DNA from: Pseudomonas costantinii
GTDB lineage: Bacteria > Pseudomonadota > Gammaproteobacteria > Pseudomonadales > Pseudomonadaceae
Assembly: GCF_001870435.1 (NCBI RefSeq)
Contig: NZ_MDDR01000057.1
Location: forward strand, 124,001-188,000
Length of the DNA stretch: 64,000 bases
Direction of reading: 5' to 3'
Notes under the pieces: generated by a model
What the model was told of the DNA's origin: nothing
Databases searched by the model: none
What the model saw: the letters and a program-made list of their open reading frames with translations, nothing else
Position numbers and translations under genes: made by a program
In this document: positions 51,627-60,501 of the stretch, piece after piece
How the letters are laid out: every line of letters begins with the position of its first letter
How positions within the stretch are numbered: position 1 is the first letter of the stretch

Positions 51627-53411
51627 ATGACTACAGGCAGTGCTCTGTACATCCCGCCTTATAAGGCAGACGACCAGGATGTGGTCGTCGAACTCAATAA
51701 CCGTTTTGGCCCTGACGCCTTCACCGCCCAGGCCACACGCACCGGCATGCCGGTGCTGTGGGTGGCGCGCGCCAAGCTCGTCGAAGTCCTGACCTTCCTG
51801 CGTAACCTGCCCAAGCCGTACGTCATGCTGTATGACCTGCATGGCGTGGACGAGCGTCTGCGCACCAAGCGTCAAGGCCTGCCGAGCGGCGCCGACTTCA
51901 CCGTGTTCTATCACCTGATGTCGCTGGAACGTAACAGCGACGTGATGATCAAGGTTGCCCTGTCCGAGAGCGACCTGAGCATTCCGACCGTGACCGGTAT
52001 CTGGCCAAATGCCAACTGGTACGAGCGTGAAGTGTGGGACATGTTCGGCATCGACTTCCCGGGCCACCCACACCTGTCGCGCATCATGATGCCGCCGACC
52101 TGGGAAGGTCACCCGCTGCGCAAGGACTTCCCTGCCCGCGCCACCGAATTCGATCCGTTCAGCCTCAACTTGGCCAAGCAACAGCTTGAGGAAGAGGCCG
52201 CGCGCTTCCGCCCGGAAGACTGGGGCATGAAACGCTCCGGCACCAACGAGGACTACATGTTCCTCAACCTGGGCCCGAACCACCCTTCGGCTCACGGTGC
52301 CTTCCGTATCATCCTGCAACTGGACGGCGAAGAAATCGTCGACTGCGTGCCGGACGTCGGCTACCACCACCGTGGTGCCGAGAAGATGGCCGAGCGTCAG
52401 TCCTGGCACAGTTTCATCCCGTACACCGACCGTATCGACTACCTCGGCGGCGTGATGAACAACCTGCCGTACGTGCTCTCGGTCGAAAAGCTGGCCGGCA
52501 TCAAGGTTCCGGACCGCGTCGACACCATCCGCATCATGATGGCCGAGTTCTTCCGGATCACCAGCCACTTGCTGTTCCTGGGTACCTATATCCAGGACGT
52601 CGGCGCCATGACTCCGGTGTTCTTCACCTTCACCGACCGTCAGCGCGCCTACAAGGTTATCGAGGCCATCACCGGTTTCCGCCTGCACCCGGCCTGGTAC
52701 CGCATTGGCGGTGTGGCCCACGACCTGCCGAACGGCTGGGACCGCCTGGTCAAGGAGTTCATCGACTGGATGCCCAAGCGTCTGGACGAGTACCAGAAAG
52801 CTGCACTCGACAACAGCATCCTCAAAGGCCGGACCATCGGCGTCGCCGCGTACAACACCAAAGAAGCCCTGGAATGGGGCGTCACCGGTGCTGGCCTGCG
52901 TTCGACCGGTTGCGACTTCGACCTGCGTAAAGCGCGCCCGTACTCCGGCTACGAGAACTTCGAATTCGAAGTGCCGCTGGCGGCCAACGGCGATGCCTAC
53001 GACCGTTGCATCGTGCGCGTCGAAGAAATGCGCCAAAGCCTGAAGATCATCGAGCAGTGCATGCGCAACATGCCGGCCGGTCCGTACAAGGCGGATCACC
53101 CGCTGACCACGCCGCCGCCGAAAGAGCGCACGCTGCAACACATCGAAACCCTGATCACGCACTTCCTGCAAGTTTCGTGGGGCCCGGTGATGCCGGCCAA
53201 CGAATCCTTCCAGATGATTGAAGCGACCAAGGGTATCAACAGTTATTACCTGACGAGCGATGGCGGCACCATGAGCTACCGCACCCGGATTCGTACGCCA
53301 AGCTTCCCGCACCTGCAGCAGATCCCTTCGGTGATCAAAGGTGAAATGGTCGCGGACTTGATTGCGTACCTGGGTAGTATCGATTTCGTTATGGCCGACG
53401 TGGACCGCTAA
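51627..53411 (+). CDS. nuoC: NADH-quinone oxidoreductase fused subunit C/D
   Basis: A 594-residue fusion of NuoC (30-kDa subunit, about residues 1-190, with WYEREVWDMFGIDFPGHPHL) and NuoD (49-kDa subunit, from about 210, with LGPNHPSAHGAFR, GYHHRGAEKMAE and a C-terminal end at VDR). The fusion is the normal gammaproteobacterial form. ATG 51627 matches the usual N-terminus, although the upstream ribosome-binding site is poor; an in-frame TTG at 51603 remains possible. The D part lines the quinone cavity. Confidence 0.97.
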   Translation: MTTGSALYIPPYKADDQDVVVELNNRFGPDAFTAQATRTGMPVLWVARAKLVEVLTFLRNLPKPYVMLYDLHGVDERLRTKRQGLPSGADFTVFYHLMSLERNSDVMIKVALSESDLSIPTVTGIWPNANWYEREVWDMFGIDFPGHPHLSRIMMPPTWEGHPLRKDFPARATEFDPFSLNLAKQQLEEEAARFRPEDWGMKRSGTNEDYMFLNLGPNHPSAHGAFRIILQLDGEEIVDCVPDVGYHHRGAEKMAERQSWHSFIPYTDRIDYLGGVMNNLPYVLSVEKLAGIKVPDRVDTIRIMMAEFFRITSHLLFLGTYIQDVGAMTPVFFTFTDRQRAYKVIEAITGFRLHPAWYRIGGVAHDLPNGWDRLVKEFIDWMPKRLDEYQKAALDNSILKGRTIGVAAYNTKEALEWGVTGAGLRSTGCDFDLRKARPYSGYENFEFEVPLAANGDAYDRCIVRVEEMRQSLKIIEQCMRNMPAGPYKADHPLTTPPPKERTLQHIETLITHFLQVSWGPVMPANESFQMIEATKGINSYYLTSDGGTMSYRTRIRTPSFPHLQQIPSVIKGEMVADLIAYLGSIDFVMADVDR

Positions 53412-53413
53412 GC

Positions 53414-53911
53414 ATGAATAGCACGCTTATCCAGACAGACCGTTTCACCTTGAGTGAAACCGAGCGCTCGGCCATCGAGCACGAGCTGCATCACTACGAA
53501 GACCCGCGCGCGGCGTCGATCGAAGCCTTGAAGATCGTCCAGAAGGAACGTGGCTGGGTGCCGGACGGCGCCCTCTACGCCATCGGCGAACTGCTCGGCA
53601 TCCCTGCCAGCGACGTTGAAGGCGTGGCCACGTTCTACAGCCAGATCTTCCGCCAACCGGTCGGCCGCCACATCATTCGCGTATGCGACAGCATGGTCTG
53701 CTACATCGGCGGCCACGAATCGGTGGTTGACGCGATCCAGACCAAACTGGGCATCGGCCTCGGCCAAACCACTGCGGACGGCCGCTTCACGCTGCTGCCA
53801 GTGTGCTGCCTGGGCAACTGCGACAAGGCGCCGGCGTTGATGATCGACGACGACACATTCGGTGACGTGCAGCCTGCTGGCGTGACCCAATTGCTCGAGG
53901 GCTACCCATGA
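53414..53911 (+). CDS. nuoE: NADH-quinone oxidoreductase subunit E
   Basis: A 165-residue thioredoxin-like subunit that holds the N1a [2Fe-2S] cluster. Its four ligands appear as CDSMVC (CX4C) and, further on, CCLGNCDKAP (CX3C). It starts two bases after the nuoCD stop and overlaps nuoF by 4 nt. It forms the NADH-dehydrogenase module with NuoF and NuoG. Confidence 0.97.
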   Translation: MNSTLIQTDRFTLSETERSAIEHELHHYEDPRAASIEALKIVQKERGWVPDGALYAIGELLGIPASDVEGVATFYSQIFRQPVGRHIIRVCDSMVCYIGGHESVVDAIQTKLGIGLGQTTADGRFTLLPVCCLGNCDKAPALMIDDDTFGDVQPAGVTQLLEGYP

Positions 53912-55263
53912 CCCTGACTTCTTTCGGCCCGGCCAACCTGATCAAGCGTTCGGCCGAGACTCACCCGCTGACCTGGCGTCTGCGTGACGACGGCGAGGCC
54001 GTATGGCTCGACGAGTACCAGGCCAAGAACGGTTACGCCGCTGCGCGCAAAGCCTTCGCCGACATGGCCCAGGACGACATCGTCCAGACCGTGAAAGACG
54101 CAGGCCTTAAAGGCCGCGGCGGTGCAGGTTTTCCCACGGGCGTGAAGTGGGGCCTGATGCCCAAAGACGAATCCATCAACATCCGCTACCTGCTATGCAA
54201 CGCGGATGAAATGGAGCCGAACACCTGGAAAGACCGCATGCTGATGGAGCAACTGCCCCATCTGCTGATCGAAGGCATGCTGATCAGCGCCCGCGCGCTG
54301 AAAACCTACCGTGGCTACATCTTCCTGCGTGGCGAATACACCACCGCCGCCAAGCACCTCAACCGTGCAGTGGAAGAAGCCAAGGCGGCAGGGCTGCTGG
54401 GCAAAAACATCCTCGGTTCGGGCTTTGACTTCGAACTGTTCGTGCACACCGGCGCCGGGCGTTACATCTGCGGTGAAGAAACCGCACTGATCAACTCCCT
54501 CGAAGGTCGCCGCGCCAACCCGCGTTCCAAGCCGCCCTTCCCTGCCGCCGTTGGCGTGTGGGGCAAGCCGACCTGCGTGAACAACGTTGAAACCCTGTGC
54601 AACGTGCCGGCGATCATCGCCGACGGCGTGGACTGGTATAAGTCGTTGGCCCGCGAAGGCAGCGAAGACATGGGCACCAAGCTCATGGGCTTCTCCGGCA
54701 AGGTCAAGAACCCTGGCCTGTGGGAACTGCCATTCGGCGTGACCGCACGCGAGCTGTTTGAGGACTACGCCGGCGGCATGCGCGACGGCTACACCTTGAA
54801 AGCCTGGCAGCCAGGCGGCGCCGGTACCGGTTTCCTGTTGCCTGAGCACCTGGACGCACAAATGTATGCCGGCGGCATTGGCAAGGTGGGCACCCGTATG
54901 GGTACCGGCCTGGCGATGGCGGTCGACAACACCGTGAACATGGTCTCGTTGCTGCGCAATATGGAACAGTTCTTCGCTCGCGAATCCTGTGGTTTCTGCA
55001 CCCCTTGCCGTGATGGGTTGCCATGGAGCGTCAAGCTCTTGATGGCCATCGAGAAAGGCGAAGGTCAGCCCGGCGATATCGAGACCCTGCTGGGTCTGGT
55101 CGGTTTCCTCGGCCCAGGCAAAACCTTCTGTGCTCACGCACCGGGCGCCGTGGAGCCATTGGGCAGCGCAATCAAATACTTCCGTTCGGAGTTCGAAGCC
55201 GGCATCGCGCCCACCAGCGCCGCCGTCCCGCCTCTGGCAAGGCCGATCGTAGTCGGCGCGTAA
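53908..55263 (+). CDS. nuoF: NADH-quinone oxidoreductase subunit F
   Basis: The 451-residue flavoprotein that binds NADH, FMN and the N3 [4Fe-4S] cluster. The NADH/FMN glycine-rich loop is GLKGRGGAGFPTGVKW, and the cluster motif is ESCGFCTPCRDG near residue 350, with a distal cysteine at TFCAHAPGA. It overlaps nuoE by 4 nt. The 135-nt gap to nuoG is the longest inside the operon. Confidence 0.98.
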   Translation: MTLTSFGPANLIKRSAETHPLTWRLRDDGEAVWLDEYQAKNGYAAARKAFADMAQDDIVQTVKDAGLKGRGGAGFPTGVKWGLMPKDESINIRYLLCNADEMEPNTWKDRMLMEQLPHLLIEGMLISARALKTYRGYIFLRGEYTTAAKHLNRAVEEAKAAGLLGKNILGSGFDFELFVHTGAGRYICGEETALINSLEGRRANPRSKPPFPAAVGVWGKPTCVNNVETLCNVPAIIADGVDWYKSLAREGSEDMGTKLMGFSGKVKNPGLWELPFGVTARELFEDYAGGMRDGYTLKAWQPGGAGTGFLLPEHLDAQMYAGGIGKVGTRMGTGLAMAVDNTVNMVSLLRNMEQFFARESCGFCTPCRDGLPWSVKLLMAIEKGEGQPGDIETLLGLVGFLGPGKTFCAHAPGAVEPLGSAIKYFRSEFEAGIAPTSAAVPPLARPIVVGA

Positions 55264-55398
55264 CGCTTTAAAAGGCGAAGGGTCCACACCCGTAGCTTTC
55301 TCATGGGCTGACGCCGTAAAGGCTGTGTAGATGCACATGAATAACAAGATTCCATTAGCCACGCCCGCTGACAACGGGCCAACGAAGAACTTTGAACC
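55264..55398 (+). other. nuoF-nuoG spacer with possible leader ORF
   Basis: In this 135-nt gap an ATG at 55331 opens a 28-codon frame that ends at 55417, out of frame inside the first codons of nuoG. AATAACAA (55340-55347) matches the Hfq/Crc CA-motif pattern. CCCG/CGGG forms a small hairpin close to the nuoG start. Translation or regulation through it is not shown. Confidence 0.25.
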
Positions 55399-58113
55399 AT
55401 GGCCACTATCCACGTAGACGGCAAAGCGCTCGAAGTCGATGGGGCAGACAACCTGTTACAGGCATGTCTCTCACTAGGCCTCGACATCCCGTATTTCTGC
55501 TGGCACCCCGCGCTTGGTAGCGTCGGTGCTTGCCGCCAGTGTGCGGTCAAGCAGTACACCGACGAGAACGACACCCGTGGTCGTATCGTCATGTCCTGCA
55601 TGACCCCAGCCACCGACAACACCTGGATCTCCATCGAAGATGAAGAATCCAAGGCGTTCCGCGCCAGTGTCGTTGAATGGCTGATGACCAACCACCCCCA
55701 CGACTGCCCAGTCTGTGAGGAAGGCGGTCACTGTCACCTGCAAGACATGACGGTGATGACCGGCCACAACGAGCGCCGTTATCGCTTCACCAAGCGTACC
55801 CACCAGAACCAGCAACTGGGCCCGTTCATTTCCCACGAGATGAACCGCTGCATCGCTTGCTACCGCTGCGTACGCTTCTATAAAGACTACGCCGGCGGCA
55901 CCGACCTGGGCGTTTTCGGCGCCCACGACAACGTGTACTTCGGTCGCGTTGAAGACGGCGTGCTGGAAAGCGAGTTCTCCGGCAACCTCACCGAGGTCTG
56001 CCCGACCGGTGTGTTCACCGACAAGACTCACTCCGAGCGCTACAACCGTAAGTGGGACATGCAGTTCTCGCCGAGCATCTGCCATGGCTGCTCCAGCGGT
56101 TGCAACATTTCCCCGGGTGAGCGCTACGGCGAACTGCGTCGCATCGAAAACCGCTTCAACGGTTCGGTCAACCAGTACTTCCTGTGCGACCGCGGCCGTT
56201 TCGGCTATGGCTACGTCAACCGCGAAGACCGCCCTCGCCAGCCGCTGCTGGCCGGTGGTGCAAAACTGAGCCTGGACGATGCGCTGGATAAAGCCGCCGA
56301 CCTGCTGCGCGGTCGCAACATCGTCGGTATCGGTTCGCCACGCGCCAGCCTCGAAAGCAACTACGCGTTGCGCGAACTGGTCGGCGCCGAGCACTTCTAC
56401 TCCGGTATCGAAGCCGCTGAGCTGGAGCGCATCCGCCTGGTCCTGCAAGTGCTGAACGACAGCCCGCTGCCGGTTCCGAACATGCGCGACATCGAAGACC
56501 ACGATGCTATCTTCGTCCTCGGTGAAGACCTGACCCAAACCGCTGCCCGCATCGCCCTGTCGCTGCGCCAGTCGGTCAAAGGCAAGGCCGAAGACATGGC
56601 CGACGCCATGCGCGTACAGCCTTGGCTCGACGCCGCGGTGAAAAACATCGGCCAGCACGCGCTGAACCCGCTGTTTATCGCAAGCCTGGCTGAAACCAAG
56701 CTCGACGACATCGCCGAAGAATGCGTCCACGCAGCCCCAGACGACCTGGCCCGCATCGGTTTCGCCGTGGCTCACGCCCTGGACGCCAGCGCACCTGCCG
56801 TCGAAGGCCTGGACAGCGAAGCCCTGGCACTGGCCCAGCGCATCGCCGACGCCCTGCTGGCTGCCAAGCGCCCATTGATCATTGCCGGCACCTCGTTGGG
56901 TTCCAAGGCGCTGATCGAAGCCGCTGCCAACATCGCCAAAGCCTTGAAACTGCGTGAGAAGAACGGTTCCATCAGCCTGGTCGTGCCGGAAGCCAACAGC
57001 CTTGGCCTGGCCATGCTCGGTGGCGAGTCCCTGGACGCTGCCCTGCAAGCCGTGATCGACGGCAATGCCGACGCCATCGTGGTACTGGAAAACGACCTGT
57101 ACACCCGCACTGATTCGGCCAAGGTCGACGCAGCGCTGGACGCCGCCAAAGTGCTGATCGTTGCCGATCACCAGAAGACCGCCACCAGCGACCGTGCCGA
57201 CCTGGTATTGCCAGCCGCCACCTTCGCCGAAGGCGACGGTACTCTGGTCAGCCAGGAAGGCCGCGCCCAACGCTTCTTCCAGGTGTTCGATCCGAAGTAC
57301 ATGGACGCCAGCATCCTGGTTCACGAAGGCTGGCGCTGGCTGCATGCCCTGCGCGCGACCCTGCTGAATCAACCGATCGACTGGACCCAACTCGACCACG
57401 TGACTGCTGCCGTCGCCACAAGCGCGCCGCAGCTTGCGCGGATTGTCGATGCAGCACCGTCCGCCGCGTTCCGCATCAAGGGCATGAAACTCGCCCGCGA
57501 GCCGCTGCGCTACTCCGGTCGTACCGCCATGCGGGCTGACATCAGCGTGCATGAGCCACGTACTCCGCAAGACAACGACACCGCGTTCGCCTTCTCCATG
57601 GAAGGTTACTCGGGTTCGGTCGAGCCACGTCAGCAGGTGCCATTTGCCTGGTCGCCGGGCTGGAACTCGCCGCAAGCCTGGAACAAGTTCCAGGACGAAG
57701 TCGGTGGTCATATCCGCGCTGGCGACCCGGGCACCCGCCTGATCGAAAGCACCGGTGATTCGCTGAACTGGTTCGCCGCCGTACCGCGTCCGTTCAACCC
57801 GGCCCAGGGTACCTGGCAGGTTGTGCCGTTCTTCCACCTGTTCGGCAGCGAAGAGACTTCTTCCAAAGCCGCACCGGTTCAAGAGCGCATTCCAGCCGCT
57901 TACGTGTCCGTGGCCAAGTCGGAAGCTGATCGCCTGGGCGTCAACGAAGGTGCCTTGCTGAGCCTGAACGTGGCCGGCCAGACCCTGCGTCTGCCGCTGC
58001 GCATCAACGATGAGTTGGGTGCAGGCCTGGTCGCACTGCCTAAGGGCATCGCCGGTATTCCAGCGGCGATCTTTGGCAAAACCGTTGACGGTCTGCAGGA
58101 GGCAGCGCAATGA
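55399..58113 (+). CDS. nuoG: NADH-quinone oxidoreductase subunit G
   Basis: The 904-residue, largest hydrophilic subunit. The N-terminal ferredoxin-like part has the [2Fe-2S] motif YFCWHPALGSVGACRQC and a downstream CPVCEEGGHCHLQDM, then a CIACYRCVRFY motif for the [4Fe-4S] clusters and ICHGCSSGCN for the extra cluster N7. The remainder is a molybdopterin-oxidoreductase-like domain without the cofactor. The stop overlaps nuoH by 4 nt. Length is like other pseudomonad NuoG proteins. Confidence 0.97.
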   Translation: MATIHVDGKALEVDGADNLLQACLSLGLDIPYFCWHPALGSVGACRQCAVKQYTDENDTRGRIVMSCMTPATDNTWISIEDEESKAFRASVVEWLMTNHPHDCPVCEEGGHCHLQDMTVMTGHNERRYRFTKRTHQNQQLGPFISHEMNRCIACYRCVRFYKDYAGGTDLGVFGAHDNVYFGRVEDGVLESEFSGNLTEVCPTGVFTDKTHSERYNRKWDMQFSPSICHGCSSGCNISPGERYGELRRIENRFNGSVNQYFLCDRGRFGYGYVNREDRPRQPLLAGGAKLSLDDALDKAADLLRGRNIVGIGSPRASLESNYALRELVGAEHFYSGIEAAELERIRLVLQVLNDSPLPVPNMRDIEDHDAIFVLGEDLTQTAARIALSLRQSVKGKAEDMADAMRVQPWLDAAVKNIGQHALNPLFIASLAETKLDDIAEECVHAAPDDLARIGFAVAHALDASAPAVEGLDSEALALAQRIADALLAAKRPLIIAGTSLGSKALIEAAANIAKALKLREKNGSISLVVPEANSLGLAMLGGESLDAALQAVIDGNADAIVVLENDLYTRTDSAKVDAALDAAKVLIVADHQKTATSDRADLVLPAATFAEGDGTLVSQEGRAQRFFQVFDPKYMDASILVHEGWRWLHALRATLLNQPIDWTQLDHVTAAVATSAPQLARIVDAAPSAAFRIKGMKLAREPLRYSGRTAMRADISVHEPRTPQDNDTAFAFSMEGYSGSVEPRQQVPFAWSPGWNSPQAWNKFQDEVGGHIRAGDPGTRLIESTGDSLNWFAAVPRPFNPAQGTWQVVPFFHLFGSEETSSKAAPVQERIPAAYVSVAKSEADRLGVNEGALLSLNVAGQTLRLPLRINDELGAGLVALPKGIAGIPAAIFGKTVDGLQEAAQ

Positions 58114-59117
58114 CCTGGTTCACCCCTGAAGTGATCGACGTGATCATCTCGGTCGTCAAGGCCATCGTGATCCTGTTGGCCGTGGTCGTTGCGGGCGCCC
58201 TGCTCAGCTTCGTCGAACGTCGCCTGTTGGGCTGGTGGCAGGACCGTTACGGTCCGAACCGCGTTGGCCCATTCGGTATGTTCCAGATCGCTGCCGACAT
58301 GCTGAAAATGTTCTTCAAGGAAGACTGGACCCCACCGTTTGCCGACAAGGTGATCTTCACCCTGGCACCGGTCGTGGCCATGAGCGCCTTGCTGATTGCC
58401 TTTGCGGTCATCCCGATCACCCCGACCTGGGGCGTGGCGGACCTGAACATCGGCTTGCTGTTCTTCTTCGCCATGGCCGGTCTGTCGGTCTACGCGGTGC
58501 TGTTCGCCGGTTGGTCGAGTAACAACAAGTTCGCCCTGCTGGGCAGCTTGCGGGCTTCGGCCCAGACCGTGTCCTACGAAGTGTTCATGGGCCTCGCGCT
58601 GATGGGCATCGTGGTGCAGGTCGGCTCGTTCAACATGCGCGACATCGTCGAGTACCAGGCACAGAACCTGTGGTTCATCATTCCGCAGTTCTTCGGCTTC
58701 TGCACCTTCTTCATCGCTGGCGTCGCCGTGACTCACCGTCACCCGTTCGACCAGCCGGAAGCGGAACAGGAACTGGCCGACGGTTACCACATTGAATACG
58801 CCGGCATGAAATGGGGCATGTTCTTCGTTGGCGAATACATCGGCATCATCTTGATCTCGGCCCTGCTGGTCACGCTGTTCTTCGGCGGCTGGCACGGTCC
58901 GTTCGGCATCCTGCCGCAGTTGGCCTTCTTCTGGTTCTTCCTGAAGACCGCGTTCTTCATCATGTTGTTTATCCTGCTTCGCGCTTCCATTCCGCGTCCA
59001 CGATACGACCAGGTGATGGATTTCAGCTGGCGCTTCTGCCTGCCACTGACCCTGATCAATTTGCTGGTGACTGCCGCCGTTGTGTTGTTGAACACGCCAG
59101 CAGCCGCGGTTCAGTGA
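58110..59117 (+). CDS. nuoH: NADH-quinone oxidoreductase subunit H
   Basis: A 335-residue membrane subunit with about eight helices, forming the quinone-entry region with NuoB and NuoD. Conserved loops include ERRLLGWWQDRYGPNRVGPFG and HPFDQPEAEQELADGYH, which carry the charged residues of the E-channel. The ATGA overlap with nuoG implies coupled translation. nuoI follows after 11 nt. Confidence 0.97.
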   Translation: MTWFTPEVIDVIISVVKAIVILLAVVVAGALLSFVERRLLGWWQDRYGPNRVGPFGMFQIAADMLKMFFKEDWTPPFADKVIFTLAPVVAMSALLIAFAVIPITPTWGVADLNIGLLFFFAMAGLSVYAVLFAGWSSNNKFALLGSLRASAQTVSYEVFMGLALMGIVVQVGSFNMRDIVEYQAQNLWFIIPQFFGFCTFFIAGVAVTHRHPFDQPEAEQELADGYHIEYAGMKWGMFFVGEYIGIILISALLVTLFFGGWHGPFGILPQLAFFWFFLKTAFFIMLFILLRASIPRPRYDQVMDFSWRFCLPLTLINLLVTAAVVLLNTPAAAVQ

Positions 59118-59128
59118 GGATTTGACCC

Positions 59129-59677
59129 ATGTTCAAATATATTGGCGACATCGTTAAGGGTACCGGTACCCAGTTGCGAAGCCTGGTGATGATTTTCGGC
59201 CATGGCTTTCGCAAACGCGACACCCTGCAATACCCGGAAGAAGCGGTGTACCTGCCGCCGCGCTATCGCGGCCGCATCGTGCTGACCCGCGACCCCGATG
59301 GCGAAGAGCGTTGCGTAGCCTGCAACCTGTGCGCCGTGGCGTGCCCGGTGGGTTGCATCTCCCTGCAGAAAGCTGAAACCGAAGACGGTCGCTGGTACCC
59401 GGACTTCTTCCGCATCAACTTCTCGCGCTGCATTTTCTGCGGCCTCTGCGAGGAAGCTTGCCCGACCACCGCAATCCAGCTGACACCGGATTTCGAGATG
59501 GCCGAGTTCAAACGTCAGGACCTGGTGTACGAGAAAGAAGATCTTTTGATCTCTGGTCCCGGTAAAAACCCTGATTACAACTTCTATCGTGTTGCAGGTA
59601 TGGCCGTTGCCGGTAAGCCCAAAGGCGCCGCACAAAACGAAGCCGAGCCGATCAACGTGAAGAGCTTGCTGCCTTAA
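59129..59677 (+). CDS. nuoI: NADH-quinone oxidoreductase subunit I
   Basis: A 182-residue ferredoxin-like subunit with clusters N6a and N6b. Two complete CX2CX2CX3C motifs are present: C62/C65/C68/C72 (RCVACNLCAVACP) and C101/C104/C107/C111 (RCIFCGLCEEACP). It passes electrons from the NuoG chain to NuoB. nuoJ starts 9 nt after its stop, with AAGGAAG ahead. Confidence 0.98.
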   Translation: MFKYIGDIVKGTGTQLRSLVMIFGHGFRKRDTLQYPEEAVYLPPRYRGRIVLTRDPDGEERCVACNLCAVACPVGCISLQKAETEDGRWYPDFFRINFSRCIFCGLCEEACPTTAIQLTPDFEMAEFKRQDLVYEKEDLLISGPGKNPDYNFYRVAGMAVAGKPKGAAQNEAEPINVKSLLP

Positions 59678-59686
59678 GGAAGAAAG

Positions 59687-60190
59687 ATGGAATTCGCTTT
59701 CTATTTCGCGTCCGGTATTGCAGTGGTGTCCACGCTTCGCGTGATCACCAACACCAACCCCGTGCACGCCCTGCTCTACCTGATCATTTCGTTGATCGCC
59801 GTGGCCATGACCTTTTTCGCACTCGGCGCTCCGTTCGCCGGCGTGCTGGAAGTGATCGCCTACGCCGGCGCCATCATGGTGCTGTTCGTGTTTGTGGTGA
59901 TGATGCTCAACCTGGGGCCGGCGTCGGTCGCCCAGGAACGCGTCTGGCTCAAACCCGGCATCTGGCTCGGCCCGGTTGTGCTGGCAGCCCTGCTGCTGGG
60001 TGAACTGCTGTATGTGCTGTTCGCTCACCAGAGCGGCCAGGCCATCGGCCACACCACCGTAGACGCCAAGGCCGTGGGCATCAGCCTGTTCGGTCCGTAC
60101 CTGCTGGTGGTCGAACTGGCTTCGATGCTGCTGCTCGCTGCAGCCATCACCGCCTTCCACTTGGGCCGCAACGAAGCCAAGGAGCAATGA
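59687..60190 (+). CDS. nuoJ: NADH-quinone oxidoreductase subunit J
   Basis: A 167-residue five-helix membrane subunit. The conserved third helix with the pi-bulge is seen in VLEVIAYAGAIMVLFVFVVMML. AAGGAAG lies 6 nt upstream of the ATG at 59687. It is followed by nuoK with near overlap. Confidence 0.96.
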   Translation: MEFAFYFASGIAVVSTLRVITNTNPVHALLYLIISLIAVAMTFFALGAPFAGVLEVIAYAGAIMVLFVFVVMMLNLGPASVAQERVWLKPGIWLGPVVLAALLLGELLYVLFAHQSGQAIGHTTVDAKAVGISLFGPYLLVVELASMLLLAAAITAFHLGRNEAKEQ

Positions 60191-60192
60191 CG

Positions 60193-60501
60193 ATGCCTGC
60201 TATCCCTTTGGAGCATGGTCTGGCGGTCGCCGGCATCCTGTTCTGCCTTGGCCTGGTCGGCCTGATGGTCCGCCGCAACATTCTGTTCGTGTTGATGAGC
60301 CTGGAAATCATGATGAACGCTGCGGCACTGGCGTTCATTGTTGCGGGTGCACGTTGGGGCCAGCCGGATGGACAAGTCATGTTCATCCTGGTGATCAGCC
60401 TGGCAGCTGCCGAGGCCAGTATTGGCCTGGCGATCCTGCTGCAACTGTATCGTCGCTTCCACACGCTTGATATCGACGCTGCCAGTGAGATGCGCGGATG
60501 A
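60193..60501 (+). CDS. nuoK: NADH-quinone oxidoreductase subunit K
   Basis: A 102-residue three-helix subunit of the antiporter-like chain, with the buried glutamates in LMSLEIMMNAAALAF and AAAEASIGLAIL. Two in-frame ATGs exist, at 60187 and 60193. I prefer 60193: AAGGAG (60179-60184) is then 8 nt away rather than 2, and the length matches other pseudomonad NuoK proteins. The TGA overlaps the nuoL ATG. Confidence 0.95.
   Translation: MPAIPLEHGLAVAGILFCLGLVGLMVRRNILFVLMSLEIMMNAAALAFIVAGARWGQPDGQVMFILVISLAAAEASIGLAILLQLYRRFHTLDIDAASEMRG

Noticed and set aside
55474..58110. 878-codon leftward ORF opposite nuoG
   Set aside because: Same cause: exact antisense register to a highly biased gene, with no recognisable protein features.
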